From positions 1-38,434 of the forward strand of contig JAGAJP010000025.1 of assembly GCA_017626045.1 (NCBI GenBank): a DNA stretch of 38,434 nt, written 5' to 3'. The translations under genes and the position numbers were made by a program. A model generated the notes under the pieces. That model was not told where the DNA came from. It saw only the letters and a list, made by a program, of their open reading frames with translations, and made no database searches. Positions 32,351 to 38,434 of this stretch are shown piece after piece; within the stretch, counting starts at the first letter, position 1; each line of letters opens with the position of its first letter. The DNA comes from Muribaculaceae bacterium. Its GTDB lineage: Bacteria > Bacteroidota > Bacteroidia > Bacteroidales > Muribaculaceae.

Positions 32351-34453
32351 TTACTCAAAGCCGCGTAGACGGAGAAGCGCCTTGGCGTCAGGCATGTGGC
32401 CGCGGAAATTCTTGAACAGTTCCGTTGCGTCCTTGTCGTCGCCCGACTCCAATATGTTCTTCTTATACGATTCCGCTGTCTTCTTGTCGAAGATACCTTT
32501 CTTCTCAAACAGCTCCCATGCGTCTGCCTCCAGAACCTGTGCCCAAAGATAGGTATAGTAGCCGGATGCATAACCGTCATCGCCGAAGATATGCTTGAAA
32601 TAAGGGGAACGGTAACGGAAGGTTATCTCTTCGGGCATTCCGATCTTCTCGGCATAAGCCGCCTCAAATCCCGGTACGTCGATTCCCTCGCCGTCTGTAG
32701 CGCCCCACGCAAGGTCAAGCAGAGCGGCGCCCGCAAGTTCCGTAGTCATGAAACCCTGATTGAACTTGGCGGCGTCCTGAAGTTTCTGAATCATCTCCTC
32801 GCTGATCGGCGCGCCGGTCTTATAGTGCTTAGCATAATAGCGCAGCACCTCCGGTGCCGTAGCCCAATGCTCGTTGAGCTGCGACGGAAGCTCCACTGCG
32901 TCGCGGTCTACGTTCGTGCCCGCAAGCGACCGGTATTCCGACCGCGCAAGCATACCCTGAAGGGCATGGCCGAACTCATGAAACATCGTCTGAACCTCAT
33001 CGATGGTGAGAAGCGCCGGAACATCCCCCGCAGGACGCGAGAAGTTGCATACATTGTATACTATCGGTCGCTTCATCTTGCCGTCGCCATACAGTCCCGC
33101 CGACTGCATCTGCTCCATCCATGCTCCCTGCACCTTCGTCTCGCGAGGGAAATAATCGGTCATGAACACCGAGATATGCTCGCCGGTCTTGGCGTCCTGT
33201 ACGTCATAGACCGTCACTTCATCCATATATCTGGGAGCGTCGGGCATCTCCACCAGCTTTATGCCATACAGTTTCTCGGCGCAGTGGAAAAGACCTTTCT
33301 TAACGGCGTCGAGCGAGAAATAAGGCTGGATCTCAGCGTCGCTGAGCCCGAACTTCTGAGCCTTCACCTTGCCGGCATAGTAGTAATAGTCCCAGGGTGC
33401 GATCTTGAAACCGCCGCCCTGCGCGTCAACATACGCCTGCATGTCGGCGACCTCCTCCTTGGCGCGGTTCACCGCCGGCTCGAAAACCTGCATCAGCAGT
33501 TGCTCGGCTGCCTCGGGAGTCTTCGCCATCACCTTCGCTGTCTGCATCTGCGCGAAATTGTCGAAGCCCATCAGCTTAGCCTTTTCAGCCCTGAGCTTGA
33601 CGATCTTCTCTATCACAGGATAGTTGCTGTTGTCGCCGAAGCTCGCCAGACTAATATATCCCTTGTAGATAGCCTCGCGGAGTCCGCGGGAGTCAGCCGA
33701 CTCCAACACCGGAAGACGGCTCGGTGCGTGAAGCGTGAACACCCAGAGTCCGTCAAGACCCCTCTTGCGAGCCTCTACCGCCGCCTGCTCCACCACATTC
33801 GCGGGAAGCCCGGCAAGGTCCGCCTTGTCGTAGACGGTCACGAAAAACTCGTTAGTCGCCTTCAGAAGATTCTTGTTAAACTGGATAAACAGTTTAGACA
33901 GCTCGTCATTGATCTTGACGAGCTGCTCCTTCTTCTCCGGAGAGAGAGCTGCGCCCTGCTCGGCAAACTGACGGTAGTATTTCTCCACAAGCCTTTTCTG
34001 GACCGGCGTCAGCCCCATCTTGTCGCGCATGTCGTAGACCGACTTGATGCGGTCGAAAAGCTGAGGATTGAGGTTCACCTTGTTGGAGGCGTCGTTGAGC
34101 AGGGGGATAGCCTCGTCTGCCATCTCCGCAAACTCCGGAGTCTTCATGCAGCTGTCGTAGTGGTAGAATACTCCGGCTACCCTGTCAAGTATCGGCGACA
34201 GGTTCTCCAACGGAAGAATGGTGTTGTCGAAGTCGGGCATAGCGCGGTTGCGAAGGATGTTCTCCAGGTTCGCCTCCTGCTCCGCTATACCCGCCTTGAT
34301 TGCCGGTATGAAGTCGGATGTCTTGATCTCCTCGAAAGGTGGTATTTCATACTGCGCCGTATACGGCTGTAGAAAAGGATTCTGGTCCGCCATCGCTGTG
34401 ATGGTGCCGGCCCCGAGCATTGCGGTTGCCGCCATTGCTAAAATTTTTCTCAT
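32351..34453 (-). CDS. M3 family metallopeptidase (dipeptidyl carboxypeptidase-like)
   Basis: 700 residues. The signal peptide MRKILAMAATAMLGAGTITAMA implies a periplasmic location. The M3 zinc site HEFGH is at 492-496 and the third ligand Glu is at about 521 in DAVELPSQLNEHW. The C-terminal GYASGYYTYLWAQVLEADAWELF block is typical of the Dcp/oligopeptidase A group and binds substrate. It should release dipeptides from short peptides, feeding peptide uptake. It lies 44 bp after the GT2 gene and probably shares the promoter at 36603-36633; no own TAnnTTTG box is seen. Confidence 0.93.
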   Translation of the reverse strand: MRKILAMAATAMLGAGTITAMADQNPFLQPYTAQYEIPPFEEIKTSDFIPAIKAGIAEQEANLENILRNRAMPDFDNTILPLENLSPILDRVAGVFYHYDSCMKTPEFAEMADEAIPLLNDASNKVNLNPQLFDRIKSVYDMRDKMGLTPVQKRLVEKYYRQFAEQGAALSPEKKEQLVKINDELSKLFIQFNKNLLKATNEFFVTVYDKADLAGLPANVVEQAAVEARKRGLDGLWVFTLHAPSRLPVLESADSRGLREAIYKGYISLASFGDNSNYPVIEKIVKLRAEKAKLMGFDNFAQMQTAKVMAKTPEAAEQLLMQVFEPAVNRAKEEVADMQAYVDAQGGGFKIAPWDYYYYAGKVKAQKFGLSDAEIQPYFSLDAVKKGLFHCAEKLYGIKLVEMPDAPRYMDEVTVYDVQDAKTGEHISVFMTDYFPRETKVQGAWMEQMQSAGLYGDGKMKRPIVYNVCNFSRPAGDVPALLTIDEVQTMFHEFGHALQGMLARSEYRSLAGTNVDRDAVELPSQLNEHWATAPEVLRYYAKHYKTGAPISEEMIQKLQDAAKFNQGFMTTELAGAALLDLAWGATDGEGIDVPGFEAAYAEKIGMPEEITFRYRSPYFKHIFGDDGYASGYYTYLWAQVLEADAWELFEKKGIFDKKTAESYKKNILESGDDKDATELFKNFRGHMPDAKALLRLRGFE

Positions 34454-34497
34454 ATTTTTGGTTTTGTATTCATTTCCGGATTAAAAATCTTTCTGCC

Positions 34498-35247
34498 TCA
34501 TATACTCCCCCTCCGGAGTGCCCTCGGGATGAAGCAGAGATGCTTCCACAGCGCCCGGAGCGCTCCGTAGTGGTGCACCATTATCCGGAACCGCTCCACA
34601 AGCGATTCCTTCTTGTTGCGGTCCGACAGCCCGTCGCTCAGATAGTCCACCACCACCCGGCGAAGGTTCACACGGTTGCCGGGACGCGACGCCTTGATAC
34701 ACCGGATGGTCCAGTCGTAGTCGGCGGAAAACCGATAGTCGGTGTCATAGCCGGGCGCTATGGCTTTCCTGACCATAAACGCCTGATGACATATCAGCAT
34801 TCCGTTGCTGAACGAGTCGAGCGTCAGTATCTCGGGAGCCGAGAGATGACGCGACCCGAGACGCTTCCCTTCTATCGACACTATGTCGGTGTCGCCGTAG
34901 ATGATGTCGGGGGTCTTTGCCCTTATCGCCGCCGCGAAATGCTGAAGAGTGTCCGGCTCATGAAAGGAGTCACCGGAGTTGAGGAATATCACATAGAGTC
35001 CCCGAGCCATGCGGAGTCCCTTGTTCATGGCGTCGTAAAGTCCGTTGTCGGGCTCGCTCACTATCTTCACGTCCGGACGCCCCATCCTGCGCGCTATCAT
35101 GATGGTGTCGTCTTCCGACGCTCCGTCGACCACAAGATGCTCGAAGTCGGTGAAGGTCTGCTCCGAAACCGATTTCATGGTGATCGGAAGTGTCTGCGAG
35201 GCGTTGTAGGTGATCGTTATGACCGTTATCAATGGCTGTGTCTTCAT
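34498..35247 (-). CDS. family 2 glycosyltransferase
   Basis: 249 residues, GT-A fold, cytoplasmic. N-terminal ITVITITYNASQTL, HLVVDGASEDDT (37-48), EPDNGLYDAMNKG (65-77) and FLNSGDSF (88-95, in the DxD position) match inverting GT2 enzymes of the WcaA type that add sugars to capsule or O-antigen precursors. It has no membrane helix. The ATG at 35247 is chosen because the longer frame would overlap the upstream gene. It is an isolated glycosyltransferase, with no polysaccharide cluster around it, placed between a BNR-4 protein and a peptidase; donor and acceptor are unknown. Confidence 0.9.
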   Translation of the reverse strand: MKTQPLITVITITYNASQTLPITMKSVSEQTFTDFEHLVVDGASEDDTIMIARRMGRPDVKIVSEPDNGLYDAMNKGLRMARGLYVIFLNSGDSFHEPDTLQHFAAAIRAKTPDIIYGDTDIVSIEGKRLGSRHLSAPEILTLDSFSNGMLICHQAFMVRKAIAPGYDTDYRFSADYDWTIRCIKASRPGNRVNLRRVVVDYLSDGLSDRNKKESLVERFRIMVHHYGALRALWKHLCFIPRALRRGSI

Positions 35248-35269
35248 CTTGTTTCGTTTTGTCAGGTGT

Positions 35270-36586
35270 CTACTTGATCTCGAGCACATAGACCGGCGAC
35301 GCGGTCCCCGCGCTCTCGAGCGTCTTTTCTCCGTCGCCCTGATGCGTGCACTGCACGAAGAGGTGCAGCTGCCTGCGGCTGTTCCAGAGACTTACGTCAT
35401 GCGTCGGTTCCCATGCGTCTACGGAGAAGTCGGTGACATCCGTCACTGTCCACTTCTCCCTGCCCAGATCGGGAGTATAGGCAAGCGATACCTTGCTGCC
35501 CCGCTCCGAGTCGCGAAACATATAGTATGCCGCCTTGCCGTCCGACACTATCCGAGGCCGCGAGATCGGTATCATCTTGGTGCCTCCCCCCGAGAGTGAG
35601 AAGGGCGCCGTTCTTTCCCCCACAGTCTCCATGCGCCATTTGTCGCCGTCGTGCCATACGAGGCGATATTGGGGCACTCTCGAGTCGCTGTCTCTCCAAT
35701 ATGTGGCTATATAGGGATGCCCGTCGCAGTCGGCGGTCATGCCGGTCTGGTTGATGAGCTCTGAGTTCTGCGGTATGCGCCATGCGGTCTCGGCAGTGGC
35801 GAGGGTTATCGGGAGAGTGTAGTCGCTGCCGTCGCTCCGCTGCCAGGTTCTGCCGCCGTCGCTCGACCTCGCGTAGCACAGGTCATGGTTGGTCTCCACA
35901 AGCCATGTCTCGCGCCATACCCACGACAGGTGCATCACGCCCCCGGAGTCCACATGCATCTGCCAGTAGGCGTTACGCTCCCCCTCGCCGTCGATGAGGA
36001 CGTCGTGTACCCGGCTCCATGCCTTATTGGCGGTGGAATACCGGTTGATGACCAGGTTTCCCCTTCCCGAGGCGCCGGAGCGGTAGGCAAACACAAGGTC
36101 GCCGTCGGGCATAGCGTAGAATTCGGGATAGGTCACGTCTTCCTCGTCTTTCCCCGTCATCACGCGAAGTGACCCGAGTTCAAGACTCCCTGGTGCCTCC
36201 GACACCGCATAGCGCAGCGGATGGCCGTGATGGTCAAACGATACGTGCAGATATCCGTCGCCGTCCACTCCGATGCTTATCACGTTGTGGGCGTCCCTGA
36301 TGTTTCCCTTGTATTGCGTCTTGCTTATTGTCCACCGGTCGTCGCCCAGGCGCCGCTTGGCGAGCGTCACCGTCCCTTCCGGATCATACCATGCCGCATA
36401 CTGGCTGTCGCCGTGAGTGGCGAGCGAGCTTCCGCGAAACACTGCCGTGTTGACGGAAGTGGCGGCATACCCTTCCCCTATCTCCACAAGCCGCGGCGCC
36501 GTATCGAGCGCGACGCCCGTCACCGCGCACATCAGCGGCATTACCGCCGCCATAAGCGTTCTCAGGATTTTCCCTGTCATATACAT
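35270..36586 (-). CDS. BNR-4 repeat protein, secreted
   Basis: 438 residues. Signal peptide about 1-26 (LMAAVMPLMCAVTGVA). Then a seven-bladed-propeller-like chain with the BNR-4 signature RDAHNVISIGVDGDGYLHVSFDHHGHPLRY (start about 97), plus SSDGGRTW and repeated Asp/Gly/Trp turns. BNR-4 proteins include the ulvan-lyase-like families PL24 and PL25 as well as uncharacterised ones, so a role in polysaccharide cleavage is possible but not shown. Two ATG codons compete (36586 and 36580); both fit the promoter just upstream. It is the first gene of the operon with GT2 and the M3 peptidase. Confidence 0.85.
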   Translation of the reverse strand: MYMTGKILRTLMAAVMPLMCAVTGVALDTAPRLVEIGEGYAATSVNTAVFRGSSLATHGDSQYAAWYDPEGTVTLAKRRLGDDRWTISKTQYKGNIRDAHNVISIGVDGDGYLHVSFDHHGHPLRYAVSEAPGSLELGSLRVMTGKDEEDVTYPEFYAMPDGDLVFAYRSGASGRGNLVINRYSTANKAWSRVHDVLIDGEGERNAYWQMHVDSGGVMHLSWVWRETWLVETNHDLCYARSSDGGRTWQRSDGSDYTLPITLATAETAWRIPQNSELINQTGMTADCDGHPYIATYWRDSDSRVPQYRLVWHDGDKWRMETVGERTAPFSLSGGGTKMIPISRPRIVSDGKAAYYMFRDSERGSKVSLAYTPDLGREKWTVTDVTDFSVDAWEPTHDVSLWNSRRQLHLFVQCTHQGDGEKTLESAGTASPVYVLEIK

Positions 36587-36602
36587 TTATCAATTGATAA
36601 GG

Positions 36603-36633
36603 CAAAGTTATCCAATTCTCCCTTATTTTCCAA
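36603..36633 (-). promoter_or_regulatory. Bacteroidetes-type promoter of the BNR-4 operon
   Basis: On the minus strand TTG (36633-36631; TTTG with the next base), a 20-bp spacer, and TAACTTTG (36610-36603). The start near 36596 gives a leader of only 10-16 nt. Confidence 0.75.
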
Positions 36634-36712
36634 ATTTCAGCCCCCTTTTTATTCCTCCGAACTGAACCTTTTAAAAGTTTTTAAGGTTTGATTATAATAA
36701 AACGACTCCACT

Positions 36713-38044
36713 ATGAAAAACATACTGATGCTCATATTGACTTTGCTTATCGCGTCCTCACCGGCGATTGCCGAAAACCTCCCCTCCACTTCTGCCGTCG
36801 ACGCGCAGAGAGACTCCCTGATCTCTGACCATAAGGTGATCCTCATCGATGGGAAACCCCAGGTCTCGCGCGATATTCTGCAGAATGACTCCATTCGCGA
36901 ACTCATCGACAATTTCTTCTACGACCAGTTCACCAGTTTCTCCGACCCCGCGGCTCCCTATTTCCTCTTCATGAGCCGTGACGCCGACCTGATGATGGGT
37001 ATCGGCGGCTGCGTCAGAATCAGGGCCTGGTATGATGTCAACGCGGCTCTCCCCGTAAACAGTTTCACTCCCTATTTCATCCCAATGACCAAGGATCCTG
37101 CCAACAACAGCAAGCTCGGAGCCACTCCCGCAGGATCCACTATTTTCTTCCGCGTCATAGGACGCAACAAACTACTCGGAAACTATCAGCTGTATATCGA
37201 AGGGAACTTCAACGGATATGGTGGCACAGACTTCCACCTGAAGAAGGCTTACGCGCAGATCAACCGAGTCACCATCGGCTACGCGTCCTCAACATTCTCC
37301 GACCCTACGGCTCTCCCACCTACCGTCGATGCCAACGGCCCCTCCAACAAGATTTCCGGTACGTCCGTCCTCGTGAGATGGATGAACACTTACAGAAAAC
37401 GCTGGACTGTGGCGGCATCGGTGGAACTGCCGAGGTCGATAAACATCAACACCGTGGAGGGGAAGATAGGGAAGGCTTCGCAGAGTCTGCCGGATTTTGC
37501 GGCGTTCCTGCAATACGCATGGGGCAGAAGCGAGCATATCAGACTCTCGGGCCTCCTCAGGACCCTTCCGTATCAGGATCTCGTCACCGACAAGAAACAT
37601 AGCAAACTCGGCTGGGGTGTCCAACTGTCGGCGGTAGCGCACCCCCTCTATCCCCTGACAGTATACGCCACTCTCAATTGTGGCAAGGGACATGCGAGCA
37701 CTACAGCTGACCTCCAGGCTGGCGACTACGACCTCATATCGCGCAACGACAATCCACGCGACATGTACGCGCCCTTTGCATACGGATGGTGTCTCGGACT
37801 CCAATACAATTTCCTCCCAGATCTCTTCGCATCGCTATCCGTGTCGGAAAGCCGCTATCTGCCCGACAAACCGCGTCCAGCCGATGAATACCGCCGAGGA
37901 AACATCCTTTCCGCCAACATATTCTGGAACCTGACGCCCCGCATCCAGGCAGGAGCCGAATTCGATACCGGCATCCGCAAGAACTGGTCCGGCGAATCAC
38001 GACGAGCAAACCGCATAGGCCTAATGGCCCAATTCTCCTTCTAA
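36713..38044 (+). CDS. DcaP-like outer-membrane porin
   Basis: 443 residues. Signal peptide about 1-20 (LLIASSPAIAE). A short periplasmic N-terminal part (about 21-75) precedes a beta-barrel with alternating strands that ends in IGLMAQFSF, an outer-membrane C-terminal signature. The strand pattern GIGGCVRIRAWYDVNAA and YQLYIEGNFNGYGG is that of DcaP-type trimeric channels, which take up dicarboxylic or similar small acids. The substrate here is not known. No clean promoter box is seen in the 126 bp upstream; it is divergent from the BNR-4 operon. Confidence 0.82.
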   Translation: MKNILMLILTLLIASSPAIAENLPSTSAVDAQRDSLISDHKVILIDGKPQVSRDILQNDSIRELIDNFFYDQFTSFSDPAAPYFLFMSRDADLMMGIGGCVRIRAWYDVNAALPVNSFTPYFIPMTKDPANNSKLGATPAGSTIFFRVIGRNKLLGNYQLYIEGNFNGYGGTDFHLKKAYAQINRVTIGYASSTFSDPTALPPTVDANGPSNKISGTSVLVRWMNTYRKRWTVAASVELPRSININTVEGKIGKASQSLPDFAAFLQYAWGRSEHIRLSGLLRTLPYQDLVTDKKHSKLGWGVQLSAVAHPLYPLTVYATLNCGKGHASTTADLQAGDYDLISRNDNPRDMYAPFAYGWCLGLQYNFLPDLFASLSVSESRYLPDKPRPADEYRRGNILSANIFWNLTPRIQAGAEFDTGIRKNWSGESRRANRIGLMAQFSF

Positions 38045-38055
38045 AAAAGAAAAAG

Positions 38056-38109
38056 CTCAGACCCCTCAGACCACTCGGAGCCCTCAGAGCGCTCAGAGCC
38101 CTCAGAAAG
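38056..38109. repeat. 9-bp minisatellite (CTCAGANNN x6)
   Basis: Six contiguous 9-bp units: CTCAGACCC, CTCAGACCA, CTCGGAGCC, CTCAGAGCG, CTCAGAGCC, CTCAGAAAG. It begins 12 bp after the porin stop and abuts the truncated 5S copy. Confidence 0.9.
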
Positions 38110-38151
38110 GGCAAAAAAGGCGAAGAGGTGGAGACCTTGCGCTGTCATCAC
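38109..38151 (-). pseudogene. truncated 5S rRNA copy (5' part only)
   Basis: On the minus strand it begins GTGATGACAGCGCAAGG, as the next copy does, and continues through CTCCACCTCTTCGCC and the T-run, then breaks off into the 9-bp minisatellite. The 3' two thirds are absent. Confidence 0.7.
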
Positions 38152-38187
38152 AAAAAAGCCGGGTCTCCTATGAAGGGAACCCGGCTT
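38152..38187 (-). terminator. terminator behind the complete 5S copy
   Basis: GCCGGGT / ACCCGGC stem (longer with GGGA / TCTCC pairing) followed by T6 on the minus strand. The same hairpin recurs at 38311-38347. Confidence 0.85.
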
Positions 38188-38192
38188 CATCT

Positions 38193-38311
38193 AAGGTGGC
38201 GATTACCTACTCTCCCGCTTTCGCAGTACCATCGGCGTGGCAAGGTTTAACTTCTCTGTTCGGCCAAAGGGCAAAAAGGTGAAGAGGGGGAGCCCTTGCG
38301 CTGTCATCACA
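38193..38311 (-). rRNA. rrf: 5S ribosomal RNA (complete, atypical)
   Basis: The 3' two thirds are clear 5S rRNA: CCGAACAGAGAAGTTAAACC, CGCCGATGGTACTGCG and GGGAGAGTAGGTAATCGCCACC. Two oddities: loop C between CTCT and AGAG is 25 nt rather than the usual 13, and the 5' strand of the terminal stem (GTGATGAC) pairs imperfectly with ATCGCCAC. Total about 119 nt. Confidence 0.8.
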
Positions 38312-38347
38312 AAAAAGCCGGGTCTCCTATGAAGGGAACCCGGCTTC
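38311..38347 (-). terminator. terminator between 5S copies
   Basis: Same stem as at 38152-38187, followed by T6 on the minus strand. Confidence 0.8.
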
Positions 38348-38351
38348 GGTT

Positions 38352-38434
38352 AAGGTGGCGATTACCTACTCTCCCGCTTTCGCAGTACCATCGGCGTGGC
38401 AAGGTTTAACTTCTCTGTTCGGCCAAAGGGCAAA
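38352..38434 (-). rRNA. rrf: 5S ribosomal RNA (partial, cut by the window edge)
   Basis: Contains the 3' portion identical to the neighbouring copy, from GGCCGAACAGAG to CGCCACCTT, and runs off the window in the enlarged loop C region. Confidence 0.8.

Larger units (their letters stand above)
38109..38434. repeat. tandem array of a 160-bp unit carrying 5S rRNA
   Basis: The junction GGGCAAA recurs at about 38109, 38269 and 38428, so two full units of 160 and 159 bp and the start of a third are present. Each unit holds the 3' part of a 5S gene, a hairpin terminator and the 5' part of the next 5S. The units differ by few substitutions. Confidence 0.85.

Noticed and set aside
32396..34372. 658-codon open frame opposite the M3 peptidase
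   Set aside because: Same effect: the translation is Leu/Arg/His-rich without recognisable motifs, while the opposite strand carries a complete M3 peptidase.

Overview
The window looks like a piece of a gut-type Bacteroidales chromosome, most plausibly family Muribaculaceae; no taxonomic search was possible. The signs are: promoters of the Bacteroidetes form (TTG, 19-20 bp, TAnnTTTG); no clear Shine-Dalgarno sequences; T9SS-type C-terminal sorting domains; families restricted to or typical of Bacteroidetes (DUF6089, DUF6242, DUF4292, rhomboid with DUF6576-like tail, DcaP-like porin); and LL-diaminopimelate aminotransferase for lysine/peptidoglycan synthesis. Most of the DNA is ordinary chromosomal housekeeping. 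I see no prophage, insertion sequence, CRISPR array or conjugation gene.

Layout. 1-110: AT-rich broken 3' fragment of a probable SGNH hydrolase ending in a heptamer repeat. 145-2478: argS and an HU gene on the minus strand, each with its own promoter. 2562-5370: plus-strand operon of two rhomboid proteases and a membrane-anchored EEP-family enzyme, then an OmpA-like protein (5557-6723), tRNA-Leu(UAA) with an unusual 5' hairpin, and a small orphan gene (7140-7502). 7543-15633: one minus-strand envelope-biogenesis operon, DUF6242 lipoprotein - DUF6089 - uppS - bamA - two skp/ompH - murI - small TPR protein. 15980-23361: two convergent, paralogous secreted proteins of about 1,130 residues with T9SS-like tails, flanking a small 11-residue-repeat helical protein. 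23816-24694: ribD with a shortened reductase domain. 24699-31760: minus-strand operon dut - TPR - DUF4292 - EnvC-like - dapF - dapL. 31911-32078: an 8-Cys ferredoxin missed by length cut-offs. 32351-36586: operon BNR-4 protein - GT2 glycosyltransferase - M3 peptidase. 36713-38044: DcaP-like porin. 38056-38434: a 9-bp minisatellite followed by a tandem array of 5S rRNA units (minus strand), presumably the 3' end of an rRNA operon beyond the window.

The genes fit together mainly as an envelope module: lipid carrier synthesis (UppS), outer-membrane insertion (BamA, Skp), peptidoglycan precursors (MurI, DapF, DapL) and an amidase activator (EnvC-like).

The least expected structure is a family of 7-bp tandem repeats with consensus ATTNNNN (ATTACTA, ATTATGC, ATTCTAA), found at four places. 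Two of these are composite elements, heptamers - 10 bp - GCGCGAAGCC - heptamers, that bracket dapF in direct orientation and run into the last codons of dapF and envC. Other points worth a second look are the 5S array with an enlarged loop C, the shortened RibD, and the convergent giant paralogs.
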